Positions 17,654 to 26,792 of a stretch of 64,000 nt of DNA are shown piece after piece. A model generated the notes under the pieces. The model was not told the origin of the DNA and did no database searches. It was given only the letters and a program-made list of their open reading frames with translations. The stretch comes from an uncultured Prevotellaceae bacterium (GTDB lineage: Bacteria; Bacteroidota; Bacteroidia; Bacteroidales; Bacteroidaceae), in contig CASFNA010000022.1 of NCBI GenBank assembly GCA_949295905.1, positions 186,001-250,000 of the forward strand, read 5' to 3'. How positions within the stretch are numbered: the stretch's first letter is position 1; every line of letters starts with the position of its first letter. Made by a program: the position numbers and the translations under genes.

Positions 17654-19417
17654 TTAATTCCATTCGGGGTTCTGCCCTATGTTGGGGTTGAGCTGCGTCT
17701 GGTCGCTGGGCAGGGGGTAGAGATAGTTCTTCTCGGCCCACTGGCGGTTGCTGGACATTATGATGCAGCCGTCGGCGTTGAGCTGGTTGCTCTGGTCGGT
17801 CCAGGCGCTTTCCCAGGTAGTGCCCTGCCACTTTACGCCGAGCATGTCCTGCGGCATTTCGGTCGATGCGGTGTACCAGCGCTTGAGGTCGTCTATGCGG
17901 AAGCCCTCGAATGCCAGCTCTACGGTGCGCTCGGCGCGTATTTCCTCGCGCATGCTCAGGCCGTTGGCGTCAACGAGCGCGTTGCTCAGCTTTGCCATGT
18001 CGGGGTTGATGCGGGCGCGCACTACGTTGAGGCTCTTGTCAAGCTCGGGATCGGTAATGGCGTTGTTAAGCTCGTATGTGGCCTCGGCGAAGTTGAGAAG
18101 CACCTCGGCGTAGCGTATTACGGGGAAGTCCATGGCCTCCTGGCCGGGGTTGACGCTGCGCTCCACGGCCCACTTGTGCCCCATGTATCCGCTGCCGCTG
18201 GCGCATGTCTGCTCCTTGGCGCGTGCGAGGTCGTCGTCGTTCCAGGAGAGTCGGCAGTTGTTGGCGTCGCCTCCGTTCCATGTCTTCGTGCCGGGCTTCA
18301 CGAGCGTGGTGAGCATGCGGTTGTCGCGGTTCTCATACTCCGACGTGGTTGTGCCGTAGCCCTTGAACTGCGCGCTCTTCGCGATGGGCAGGCCGTCCTG
18401 GCAGCGGTACATGTCGGCGAGCTTGCGCAGGGGGTACAGTCCGCTTACGAGCATGGCGTGCGATATGTTGTAGCCCCAGCCGTCCTCGATGCGGCAGCGG
18501 TGCGAGAAGATGTACTCGGTGTTGGCGGATGTGGTCAGTCCGGCGGGGTTGCACGTCGCGTCTTCAAGTATGAACATGTAGCGGTAGCTCTCGGTGCCGA
18601 GCTGGTCGTTGTAGAACAGCTTGTAGTTGCCGCGCTTGATTACCTCGTCGGCGGCGTTCTTCGCCGTGGTGAGCAGCGACGTCACGCGCTCAGAGTTGGC
18701 CGTAGCGTCGGCTCCGCCGGTGTGGAACTTCTGCCATGTTCCCTCGTAGAGGGCCACGCGCGAGAGGTAAGCCCAGGCCGCGTCCTTGCACAGGCGGCCG
18801 GCCTCTGTGGGCCTGTCGGGCAGGCCTTCGGCCGCCTCCTGAAGATCCTTGATGCACTGGTCTATTACTTCGCCGCGGTCGTTGCGCTCGGCGTTCATGA
18901 GTGGGCTGTCCATGTCGGCAGGCTCGGTCAGCAGTATGCAGTCGCCGTAGAGCTGCACAAGCTCGAAGAAGCAGTATGCGCGGAAGAACTTGGCCTCGGC
19001 CACGGGCACGGCTATTGCGTCCTTGTTGGCAAAGCCCTCGGCCTTCTGGAGCAGCAGGTTGGTGTAGTAAATCTGCTTGTACAGGTTGTTGTAGTTGCCG
19101 TCGGTTGACGGGATTGAGTTTGTTCCGGCGCTGTACACGTTGACGTTGGGCGTGGCGAGCAGGTCGCTTCGCATGTCGCTGTGCGGTCCGTCGTTCACAC
19201 GGGCGCGGTAGTTGGTTGTCTCGCCTGACTGGAGGTTGGACGTCCATCCGTAGAACTGGTTGGCGAAGAGCTGGTAGTTGCCGGCCTCGCTCCATACGCT
19301 CGCGTCGTTCATCTGCGCCTCCGGCTCGAAGTCGAGGCACGATGTGCAGAGCAGTGCGAGCCCCATGCAGGCGGCCTTGGCCGAACGGCTGATTATGTTT
19401 TTATATCTTGGTGTCAT
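17654..19417 (-). CDS. susD: SusD/RagB family outer-membrane lipoprotein
   Basis: This 587-residue lipoprotein (ALLCTSCLDFEPE) is the glycan-binding lid of the TonB-dependent SusC channel. The family hallmarks are clear: an N-terminal FANQFYGWTSN region, TPR-like helices with AEAKFFRAYCFFELVQLYGD, and C-terminal MDFPVIRYAEVLLNFAEATY and ERTVELAFEGFRIDDLKRW, which define SusD/RagB. The length is in the usual range. It is 12 bp downstream of susC. SusD proteins are too variable for a substrate to be read from sequence alone. Confidence 0.97.
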   Translation of the reverse strand: MTPRYKNIISRSAKAACMGLALLCTSCLDFEPEAQMNDASVWSEAGNYQLFANQFYGWTSNLQSGETTNYRARVNDGPHSDMRSDLLATPNVNVYSAGTNSIPSTDGNYNNLYKQIYYTNLLLQKAEGFANKDAIAVPVAEAKFFRAYCFFELVQLYGDCILLTEPADMDSPLMNAERNDRGEVIDQCIKDLQEAAEGLPDRPTEAGRLCKDAAWAYLSRVALYEGTWQKFHTGGADATANSERVTSLLTTAKNAADEVIKRGNYKLFYNDQLGTESYRYMFILEDATCNPAGLTTSANTEYIFSHRCRIEDGWGYNISHAMLVSGLYPLRKLADMYRCQDGLPIAKSAQFKGYGTTTSEYENRDNRMLTTLVKPGTKTWNGGDANNCRLSWNDDDLARAKEQTCASGSGYMGHKWAVERSVNPGQEAMDFPVIRYAEVLLNFAEATYELNNAITDPELDKSLNVVRARINPDMAKLSNALVDANGLSMREEIRAERTVELAFEGFRIDDLKRWYTASTEMPQDMLGVKWQGTTWESAWTDQSNQLNADGCIIMSSNRQWAEKNYLYPLPSDQTQLNPNIGQNPEWN

Positions 19418-19429
19418 AATGTTTGCTAA

Positions 19430-22400
19430 TTAAAATGTCAGGTTAAGTCCGAAAGTGAAGTTGCGTGTGAACGGATAACGCTGCACGCCGCTGGCGTCGC
19501 GCTTGGCCTCGGGGTCCCATCCGTCTGAAATCTTGGTGCTCTCCCAAAGGTCTTCACCCGTGAAGTAGATGCGCGCCGACTCGATGAAGCCTATTTTCTG
19601 AAGCAGGGACTTCGGCAGGTTGTAGCCTACGGTGATGTTCTTCAGTCGGATGTAGCGCGCGTCCTGGGCGGTAAGCGAGCTTGCCTGGTAGTTGTAACTG
19701 ATTATGTTGCTGTCGAGAGTGTAGGGCGCGTAGTAAGCGTTGGGGTTGTCAACGCTCCACGTGTTGCCGAAGCATGACGTCGTAAAGTTCTGGTACATGT
19801 TGCGGAACGGCACCGTCCAGTTGTTTATTCCACGGTAGACGAAGCGGTTGCCCGAGCCTTGGAACACTACGTTGACGTCTATTCCCTTCCACTCCGCGCC
19901 GAAGTTGAACGAGTAAGAGATTTCCGGCGTGTCGCTTCCAAGGTAGATGTAGTCCTTGTAGTCGAGGCGTCCGTCGCCGTTCTCGTCGCAGAACATGTTG
20001 TCGCCCACGCGCAGGTTGTTGGGCATGCCGATGCCGTTGTTCTCATAATACTTGGCCAGGTAAGCCTCAAGCATCTCCTCGTTCTGGATTTTTCCGCCGT
20101 AGCGCAGGCCGAAGATGGAGTTGAGCGGATAGCCCTGCTGCGTGCTGGTGTAGCCCGAGCTCATCACGCTTGTGCCGCCGTAGTCGGTCAGCTCGTTGCG
20201 TGCGAAGGTGATGTCGCCGCCTACATGGGCGTCAACCTGGCCTACCTTGAAGCTGTAGTTGAGGCTGGCCTCGAAGCCCCAGTCCTTAAACTTGCCCGTG
20301 TTGGCCGTCGGGGCGGCGTCGCCGAGTATGGCGGGGTAGGTTATTGCGACAAGCATGTTGTCGTTTTTCTTCATGAACGCCTCGACGGTACCTGTCAGGT
20401 GGTTGTCGAAGAAGCCGAAGTCGAGGGCTATGTTGTAGTTCTTTATGCGCTCCCACTGGCGTGTAGTGGACGCGAACTTGCCGTTGGTGGCGATGTATGT
20501 GAGCAGTCCGCTGCCCACGTAAGCGCCGCTGTTGGTGTTAAGGTTGTAGAACTGGTAGCCGTCGTAGTTGTCGATTCCGCTCTGCGAACCCATCTCGGCG
20601 TATGACGCACGGAGCTTCAAGTTGCTCAACCACTTCACGTCCCGGAGCCAGCTTTCCTGGTTGATGCGCCATCCGGCAGACACGCCCCAGAAGAAATCCC
20701 AGCGGTTTTCGGGCAGGAACTTCGAGCTTCCGTCGTAACGTCCGTTGAACTCGAGAAGGTATTTGCCGTCGAAGTCGTAATTGAGACGGCCGAAGTAAGA
20801 GAGTATTGCGTTGCGGTAGTTGGTGCTTCCGTCGGTGCCAGCCAGGGTGAGCGTGCCGTTACCGTTGATGACATCGATGCCGTCGATGATGTCGGTGTAC
20901 TGCGCTCCGAAGCCTTCCATGTCCTTCAGCTCGTACTGCACGCCGAGCATGAGGCTCGTGTTGTGCTTGTCCCAGAAGGTCTTGTGGGCGTTGACGTAGC
21001 CCGAGAAGCTGTAGAAGTCGGTGCGGGTGGAGGTCTGCTTGAAGTAAGACTCGTCCTGCGTGGGGTCGCTCATTATTTCCGTCGTGCCCGTATAATTATA
21101 ATACGTGATGGCGTTCTGCACGGTGCGGCGGCGCGCGTCGGAGCTGTTGTATCCGATGTTTACGCTCGCGTCGAGCCAGTCGGTCAGCTTGGCGCGCAGC
21201 GTCTCGCTGATGTTCACCGACGTAACGCTGAGCTTGTTGTCGCCGCCATGCTGGATTTTTGCGAGCGGCGAGCCCCATGTTCCCCATGCGTAAGGCTTGC
21301 CGTCGAGTGTCTGGAGGGGCAGGCCGGGCATAGGCAGGTTGGTGGTGAGGGCCGCGCCGATTTGCGTCGGGGCCACCTGCTCCTGGCGGCTGTAGGCTAT
21401 GCTGCTCTCAAGGGTGAATATTTTGTTGAACTTGTAAGTGTTGTTGAAGCGCAGGTTGAAGCGGCGGTTGTTGTTCTTGCCGTACTTCAAGGGGCTGCCG
21501 TCGTAGAGGAAGCTGCCCGATATGCGGTAAGACATCTTGTCAGTTCCGCCCGAGAGCGAGAGGCTTTGGTTGGTGCTCCACGAGCTGCCGAAGAGCGTTC
21601 CGAGCCAGTCGGTAGTGTCGTCGAACACGAAGTCGGCCGTGTCTCCGAACGCCGAGCCGCCGAAGGGGTCGGGCTGCGTGGCCTTGTCTATGTAATGTCC
21701 CTTGTACTGCTGCGCCAACAGGGTGTACGCCCACCAGTTCTGCCAGCCGTTAGTGGTGAAACCGTCGTTTGTGATGGCCTGGCGCACGCCGGTAGCCCAC
21801 TGGTCGATGTTCATCAGTTCGGGCATAAGGCCGACGGTCTTGAGCGTCGCGCTGCCGCTGTACTCTACGCGGAGCTTGCCCGACTGGCCCTTCTTCGTGG
21901 TGATGAGCACTACGCCGCCGGCCGCACGGCTACCGTAGATGGCGGCCGAACCGTCCTTGAGGAAGTTGATTGACTCGATGTCGTCGGGGTTGAGCAGGCG
22001 CATGTCGTTGACGCTGTTGTATGCAACGCCGTCGATGACGATGAGCGGCTCGGTAGAGTTCATTGACGAGGCGCCGCGCAGGCTCATGCTCCAGCTCTCG
22101 TCGCCGGGCGCGCTCGACGAACGGGTAATCATGACTCCGGGCACCTGTCCCTGCAAAGCCTGGAGCGGCGAGGACAGTCCGCCCTTGTTTTCGAACTGCT
22201 TTGAGTCCACCACCGTAACGGCTCCGGTGAGCGACTCCTTCTTCTGCACGCCGAAGCCCACAACCACAAGCTCGTCGAGCGCGGTGTCCTCGGCCTTCAT
22301 CTGGATGGTAACGGTCGCTCCGCTCACGGTCACCGTCTGGTCGGCATAGCCGATGTACGACACCTTGAGCTGGTCGCCGCTTTGGGCGTTGACGGTGAAG

Positions 22401-22609
22401 TTGCCGTCAAGGTCGGTCACGGCGCCTCCCGTTTTACCCACTACTTGTACTGTTACTCCAATCAAAGGCTCGCCCGTCTCATCGACAACGTGGCCCTTGA
22501 CCGTCTGCTGTTGGTTGACCACAGGGCTTGCGCCGTGCGCGGCGTACAGCGGCGCGCACGGGGCTATAAGCCCTGTAAGCAGACAGATTTTGATAAGATT
22601 ACGTTTCAT
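19430..22609 (-). CDS. susC: SusC/RagA family TonB-dependent outer-membrane transporter
   Basis: This 1059-residue protein imports oligosaccharides across the outer membrane with TonB energy. I take the ATG at 22609 (MKRNLIKICLLTGLIAPCAP) because it starts the signal peptide; the open frame extends to 22663. An N-terminal carboxypeptidase-regulatory-like domain (TVKGHVVDETGEPLIGVTV, about residues 34-110) precedes the SusC TonB-box/plug region with DELVVVGFGVQKKESLTGAV. A 22-strand barrel ends with FTRNFTFGLNLTF. It lacks the N-terminal STN signalling domain, so it is not built to signal to an anti-sigma factor. The ECF sigma gene ends 53 bp upstream and susD begins 12 bp downstream. Confidence 0.97.
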   Translation of the reverse strand: MKRNLIKICLLTGLIAPCAPLYAAHGASPVVNQQQTVKGHVVDETGEPLIGVTVQVVGKTGGAVTDLDGNFTVNAQSGDQLKVSYIGYADQTVTVSGATVTIQMKAEDTALDELVVVGFGVQKKESLTGAVTVVDSKQFENKGGLSSPLQALQGQVPGVMITRSSSAPGDESWSMSLRGASSMNSTEPLIVIDGVAYNSVNDMRLLNPDDIESINFLKDGSAAIYGSRAAGGVVLITTKKGQSGKLRVEYSGSATLKTVGLMPELMNIDQWATGVRQAITNDGFTTNGWQNWWAYTLLAQQYKGHYIDKATQPDPFGGSAFGDTADFVFDDTTDWLGTLFGSSWSTNQSLSLSGGTDKMSYRISGSFLYDGSPLKYGKNNNRRFNLRFNNTYKFNKIFTLESSIAYSRQEQVAPTQIGAALTTNLPMPGLPLQTLDGKPYAWGTWGSPLAKIQHGGDNKLSVTSVNISETLRAKLTDWLDASVNIGYNSSDARRRTVQNAITYYNYTGTTEIMSDPTQDESYFKQTSTRTDFYSFSGYVNAHKTFWDKHNTSLMLGVQYELKDMEGFGAQYTDIIDGIDVINGNGTLTLAGTDGSTNYRNAILSYFGRLNYDFDGKYLLEFNGRYDGSSKFLPENRWDFFWGVSAGWRINQESWLRDVKWLSNLKLRASYAEMGSQSGIDNYDGYQFYNLNTNSGAYVGSGLLTYIATNGKFASTTRQWERIKNYNIALDFGFFDNHLTGTVEAFMKKNDNMLVAITYPAILGDAAPTANTGKFKDWGFEASLNYSFKVGQVDAHVGGDITFARNELTDYGGTSVMSSGYTSTQQGYPLNSIFGLRYGGKIQNEEMLEAYLAKYYENNGIGMPNNLRVGDNMFCDENGDGRLDYKDYIYLGSDTPEISYSFNFGAEWKGIDVNVVFQGSGNRFVYRGINNWTVPFRNMYQNFTTSCFGNTWSVDNPNAYYAPYTLDSNIISYNYQASSLTAQDARYIRLKNITVGYNLPKSLLQKIGFIESARIYFTGEDLWESTKISDGWDPEAKRDASGVQRYPFTRNFTFGLNLTF

Positions 22610-22662
22610 AGATGCTACTATTAAAACTTGGTTAAATTGATTTAGGCTTGTAATTCTCTTCA

Positions 22663-23199
22663 TTATACGATGCCGCGCATCTGCCGTTTCATCTCCTTTG
22701 TAGACAGGTAGATGTGCGTCTCCACCGTGCGGCGGCTGATGTTGAGGCGTTCGGATATCTCCTTGGCCGACAGTTCCTCGTGCCGGTACATCTCATATAC
22801 ACGGGCGCGCTTGGACGCCATACGGCCGAGTACGGCTTGCTCGCGGGCCAGGGCCTCGTCCACCTCGAGCCGCCTCGCCACCGAGTGCGTGTCATACTGC
22901 GACACGGTGCAGGCCAACTGCTTCATGCTCTGGCGGACAAACGCCTTGTGGCGTGCGTCGTCGATAATCATGCGCCGCGCCATGACGAACAGCAGGGCTT
23001 CAGCCGTGGCTTCCGTGACTACGCCGACGGACAGCATCTTGACGAAAAGCTCCTGCGCCATGTCCTCCGCGTCCATGGCGTCGTGGGTGTAGCTTGCCAG
23101 GTATGCCAGAAGCTTGCCATGACACCTCTTGTATATAGAGGCTATGACGTCATGATTGTTGCATTTTAACGTTGTTTCCATTTGCGGTAAAGTTTTCAT
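22663..23199 (-). CDS. ECF-type RNA polymerase sigma-70 factor
   Basis: This 178-residue protein has region 2 (MDAEDMAQELFVKMLSV), which contacts core polymerase and the -10 element, and region 4 (ELSAKEISERLNISRRTVET), the helix-turn-helix for the -35 element. The start at 23199 is chosen because a good promoter lies just upstream; METTLK at 23181 is the other choice. It is transcribed toward susC and ends 53 bp before it. No FecR-type anti-sigma gene adjoins it, and susC lacks the STN domain, so control is likely by transcription or by an unlinked partner. Confidence 0.92.
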   Translation of the reverse strand: MKTLPQMETTLKCNNHDVIASIYKRCHGKLLAYLASYTHDAMDAEDMAQELFVKMLSVGVVTEATAEALLFVMARRMIIDDARHKAFVRQSMKQLACTVSQYDTHSVARRLEVDEALAREQAVLGRMASKRARVYEMYRHEELSAKEISERLNISRRTVETHIYLSTKEMKRQMRGIV

Positions 23200-23218
23200 G
23201 GTGAATTGTCTTCGGCGG

Positions 23219-23250
23219 CAAAGGTATTGCGAAAATTGATATATGTCAAA
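23219..23250 (-). promoter_or_regulatory. Promoter of the sigma factor gene
   Basis: On the minus strand a TTTG (23247-23250) and a TACCTTTG box (23219-23226) are separated by 20 bp, the standard Bacteroidetes housekeeping arrangement. The start codon follows 19 bp later. Confidence 0.75.
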
Positions 23251-23504
23251 TGATTTGTATGTGTATGCAGCCAACTGTTTTAGACACCGACTTGAAACGC
23301 CGTAAATCATTAATTACCAATAATATACATCATGTGCAGCTAAATTAGACAGACTGAAAAAACAACAAAATCCAATCAGTTTGAGGGCTGTTGGAAGGGT
23401 GGTTGCAGAAAACGCGCGCGGCAATGGCGGCAAGGCGGCCGGCCGCATAAATCGAAACGCGACCAGTAAAGGCGTCGGTGGAAAAGCGGCAGGCCGCACC
23501 CGCT

Positions 23505-23592
23505 TTGCAATCGACGGCCTTTCAGCGAGCAAAAGGCCGTCTTTCAGACGGTAAAAGGCGGCCTTCCACAATGCGAAAGGCCGCCTTTTACA
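23505..23592. repeat. AAAGGCCGTCTTT-family repeat, array E
   Basis: Four units, including AAAAGGCCGTCTTTC, AAAAGGCGGCCTTCC and GAAAGGCCGCCTTTT, lie between the sigma factor promoter and the end of the regulator gene. The rest of 23251-23504 is non-coding. Confidence 0.7.
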
Positions 23593-23625
23593 AGACCGCC
23601 TGCCGCAGCGGTCTTACTGATTGAT

Positions 23626-23768
23626 ACGGAGTTCGGTATAAGACAATATGAAAAAATCTCACTTCAAGTAGCCGTTAAGGCAATGACAGTTACCAACCGA
23701 CTGTTCGGAACGAAAAAACAAGTGGCTGTACTATTGTTTGAAGGGTTATTCCTTATGCCGGACTCGCG
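23626..23768. repeat. Diverged copy of the MITE-like element
   Basis: The left end shares the 15-mer GAGTTCGGTATAAGA exactly (23629-23643) with the left end of the element at 33251. The right end (TTATGCCGGACTCGCGTTAA) resembles that element's right end. The interior is different and shorter. The terminal repeats match each other at about 11 of 16 positions. Confidence 0.5.
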
Positions 23769-23785
23769 TTAAACCAGTTGCCAAA

Positions 23786-26560
23786 TCATATCCTCACACC
23801 CTTCTTTTTGAGATACTCGGTGGGTGTCATGCCCTCGAACTTGCGGAACGACGAGAAGAAGGTGGACTTCTTGAAGCCGCACTTCTCGCTCAATGCTGTG
23901 AGCGTGTAGCGGTCATACTCGCCCTCGGCAATGAGCCGCTTGAACTCGTTTATGCGGTAGCGGTTGATGAAGTCGTAGTAGTTGTCGTTGAGATACAGGT
24001 TGAACACCTGCGACAGCTTGCTGGCCGATATGTCCAGGCGGTCGGCCACCTCGCTCATCTTCAGCTCCGGGTTTGTGTACATCCTGTTCTTCTCAAGCAG
24101 CCCTTTCATGCGGCGCACTATGCGTTCGCATTCCTCTTCGTCAATCTTTACACGTCCGTATTTGTGCGTGTCGCCGTTGCCCGTAGTGCCGTCTGCCGCC
24201 TGTTCCGCTGCGGCCAGCATTATCCTGCGCCGCCTCTTGTACCATCTTGCGCCGAGCCAGGCCGCCGCCGCGAGCAGCAACAGCTCCATTACGGCCGCCC
24301 ACGAGGGCATCACCTTTATATTATACGTCTTCATCGTGGCCGCCATCCCGGCCAGCCTCACCTGCAAGGTGTGGCTGCCGAGCGATAGACCGTCAAGGCG
24401 TATGTCGTCGCCCGACTTCACCATGAGCCATTCTCCCTCACCGTCCAGGCGGTACTCGTACATCCGTCCGTAGTGGCGCGAGTAGTCGTTCAGGCACGGT
24501 TTCATGGTAAGTTCGGCCGAAACGACGTTCCATGGCAGCGTGATGTCGGCCCCGGAGTTTAGCCGCATCTCGTAACCGCTGCCTGCCGGGACGCCGTTCA
24601 CGGCCACGTCGAACAGCGACACGCTGTAGGCCGAGCGCTCCCGCCAGCGGCGAAAGTCCTTCAGGCTGGCGTACATCAGCCCGTTCGACGTGCCCACATA
24701 GACCGTGTCCTTGCCGTCGAAGACAGCCTTTCCGAACACCAGCTGGCACCTGAAGCCCTCGCCGTAGCCGAAGTGGAAGAGGTTTTTCTTCTTGTAATCG
24801 TAGCAGAACAGCCCCTCGTCGGTCACTATCCAGTAGTTGCCCGTAAGGTCGTCGAGGAAGGATATCTTGCCCAGGCGCGCCAGGTAAGGCGGTAGCTCCA
24901 GCTCGCCGAAGCGGCGCAGCTGCCAGTCAGAATAGTAGACGGTGGCCGTGGTGTTGAAGAAATACAGTCCGCCGTGTCCCCCGCGTATTTCGCGTATGTT
25001 CTCGCGGTTGAAGAAACCCGATGGGAAGTTGGCCTTCTCGAACAGTCCCGAGGCCGCCGTGTACATGCAGAGGCCGCCCGGCCCGCCCAGCCATCCCGAC
25101 CCGTTGTCGAGGAAGCAGGCCGAGGCCACGGTGTTGCTCACTATGCGCGAGTTGTCCTCGGTGTACCGGGTGATGCGGTCTTGGCCGTCAATGACGAACG
25201 CGCCCTCGCTCGTTCCTATCCACAGGCGGTTCTCCTTGTCGTTCACCAGGAGCACGCCGATGGTGGTGTTGGCCAGCAGCGGCTCGCCGGGAATGTCCTC
25301 CACGGCCATCGTTGCGGCGTTGACGCGGTGCAGGCCTGCGTCATACGAGCCTGCGTAATAGTAGCCGTTGAAGTAAGCCAGGGTCGATACGATGTGCGCG
25401 CCGCCCATCTCCTCGGGGGCGAAGCGGTGCACCCGGCCTGTGCCCTCGTCGGCTATGTACAGGCCGTCGGCGGTGCCTATTACCTTGTGCCGCCCCCTTA
25501 CGAGCACGCTGCGCACGTCGAGGCCCTCGGTGGTGAAGCCGCCCGTGGCGTAGGTCTTGAACAGGTCGCCGCTGTAGTAGGTGTAAGCCATGCCGTAACG
25601 GTAGAAACCAAACCAGTTTACGCCGTTCTTGTCCTGCATGAAGCAGTACACGGCGTCGGTAGGCAGGCGGTGGCGCTTGTCGCCGTCGGTGTCGAAGCGC
25701 TCAATCACGCGGCCCGTCTTTCCGTCTATTAGGAACGCCCCCGTGCCGTCGCAGCTCACGGTCAGGCGGCCGCCCGGCGCGTTGTATATGGCCGTGACGA
25801 TGTTGCCCACGCCGGGCACGGGCGTGATTGTGTTGGTCTTCGGCGTGAAGATGTACAGCCCGTTGTTCTTTGTGCCGATGAAAAAGCGGCCGCCGCTCGC
25901 GGCCATGTGCGACAGTGCTGCCCGGCGCGGCAGCATCTTTTGCAGGTTGTAGCTCTTCACGCGGCCCGTCTTCGTGTCGTAGCGGTTGAGGGCGTAGCGG
26001 CTGATGAACCATACCGCGCCGTCCGCGCCCAGCCTGATGTCGCGCACGCCGTTTTCTATTCCGAGCGGAGTGGAGCCTACGGTGAGCGTCCTCACCTGGT
26101 CGCCGCGGCACACGTGCAGGCCCTCGCGGTTGCCCACGAAGAGCGCGCCGCCGGCATAGAGCAGCGTCTCGGCGTTGCTTATGGACGGCAGCACGCGGCT
26201 GAAGCCGTCCTCGCCTGCCTTCATGCGGTATACGCCCTGCCTCGTGGCGGCGTATATGGCGTGGCCCGCGTGTATGGCTATGTCGTATGTATAGTTGCGG
26301 CGGTTGTCGTCGGTGGGAATGTCGAAGGCCGTTATTTTCTGCCCGTTGTACAGGCATATGCCGTCGTTTGTGGCAATCCATATCCGCCCTTCGGAGTCAG
26401 GCGTTATCTTTGATACGGTTTCGCCGGACAGCCCGTCCTCCCTGCCCACATACTCCATCACCTCTCCGCTGTATATGTCGGCCGACATACGCAGGGGCGG
26501 AAGTAAACAAAGCATGAGCAGCAGGACGGCAAGCCGCGATGAGACCCTAAATGTTTTCAT
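23786..26560 (-). CDS. Membrane-tethered sensor regulator: two-component-type beta-propeller, Y_Y_Y domain, TM helix and AraC HTH, no kinase
   Basis: This 924-residue protein has a signal peptide (MKTFRVSSRLAVLLLMLCLL) and a periplasmic double propeller built of Reg_prop repeats (for example GRIWIATNDGICLYNG and NRLWIGTSEGAFVID). Next come a Y_Y_Y domain (about 670-740), one membrane helix near residue 750 (VMELLLLAAAAWLGARWY), a charged linker of about 60 residues, and an AraC-type HTH (MSEVADRLDISASKLSQVF to GMTPTEYLKKKG). This is the layout of hybrid two-component PUL regulators without histidine kinase, ATPase and receiver domains. It probably senses an oligosaccharide in the periplasm and binds DNA while still in the membrane. 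The start is the ATG at 26560; a TATTTTTG box at 26567-26574 leaves almost no leader. Confidence 0.9.
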   Translation of the reverse strand: MKTFRVSSRLAVLLLMLCLLPPLRMSADIYSGEVMEYVGREDGLSGETVSKITPDSEGRIWIATNDGICLYNGQKITAFDIPTDDNRRNYTYDIAIHAGHAIYAATRQGVYRMKAGEDGFSRVLPSISNAETLLYAGGALFVGNREGLHVCRGDQVRTLTVGSTPLGIENGVRDIRLGADGAVWFISRYALNRYDTKTGRVKSYNLQKMLPRRAALSHMAASGGRFFIGTKNNGLYIFTPKTNTITPVPGVGNIVTAIYNAPGGRLTVSCDGTGAFLIDGKTGRVIERFDTDGDKRHRLPTDAVYCFMQDKNGVNWFGFYRYGMAYTYYSGDLFKTYATGGFTTEGLDVRSVLVRGRHKVIGTADGLYIADEGTGRVHRFAPEEMGGAHIVSTLAYFNGYYYAGSYDAGLHRVNAATMAVEDIPGEPLLANTTIGVLLVNDKENRLWIGTSEGAFVIDGQDRITRYTEDNSRIVSNTVASACFLDNGSGWLGGPGGLCMYTAASGLFEKANFPSGFFNRENIREIRGGHGGLYFFNTTATVYYSDWQLRRFGELELPPYLARLGKISFLDDLTGNYWIVTDEGLFCYDYKKKNLFHFGYGEGFRCQLVFGKAVFDGKDTVYVGTSNGLMYASLKDFRRWRERSAYSVSLFDVAVNGVPAGSGYEMRLNSGADITLPWNVVSAELTMKPCLNDYSRHYGRMYEYRLDGEGEWLMVKSGDDIRLDGLSLGSHTLQVRLAGMAATMKTYNIKVMPSWAAVMELLLLAAAAWLGARWYKRRRRIMLAAAEQAADGTTGNGDTHKYGRVKIDEEECERIVRRMKGLLEKNRMYTNPELKMSEVADRLDISASKLSQVFNLYLNDNYYDFINRYRINEFKRLIAEGEYDRYTLTALSEKCGFKKSTFFSSFRKFEGMTPTEYLKKKGVRI

Positions 26561-26692
26561 ACGTAGCAAAAATACAAAAATATTGTGAAAATATACTGTT
26601 TTCATCAAGAAAAAAGGCAAAAAAACGCATGAATCGCGCATAACGGCACGCCGCTTTGCCACCCCTCGCGCAACGCCCGTGTACAAGGGGGT

Positions 26693-26780
26693 TTGCAAAA
26701 GGCCGTCTTCCACAATGCGGAAGACGGCCTTTTAGACGGTAAAAGGTGGCCTTTCGCAACGCAAAAGGCCACCTTTCAGG
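26693..26780. repeat. AAAGGCCGTCTTT-family repeat, array F
   Basis: Four units form two consecutive perfect hairpins: GGCCGTCTTCC with GGAAGACGGCC, then AAAGGTGGCCTTT with AAAGGCCACCTTT. The arms differ between the two hairpins but remain complementary. It lies between the regulator and the GH97 gene end, on whose 3' side it could act as terminator. Confidence 0.75.
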
Positions 26781-26792
26781 AAACAGGTAAAA

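Noticed and set aside
17252..19108. Long plus-strand frame of 618 codons opposite susD and the BIG2 gene
   Set aside because: It is the antisense shadow of well-recognised minus-strand genes in a high-GC region; the product is full of Val, Ala, Gly and Leu without any domain.
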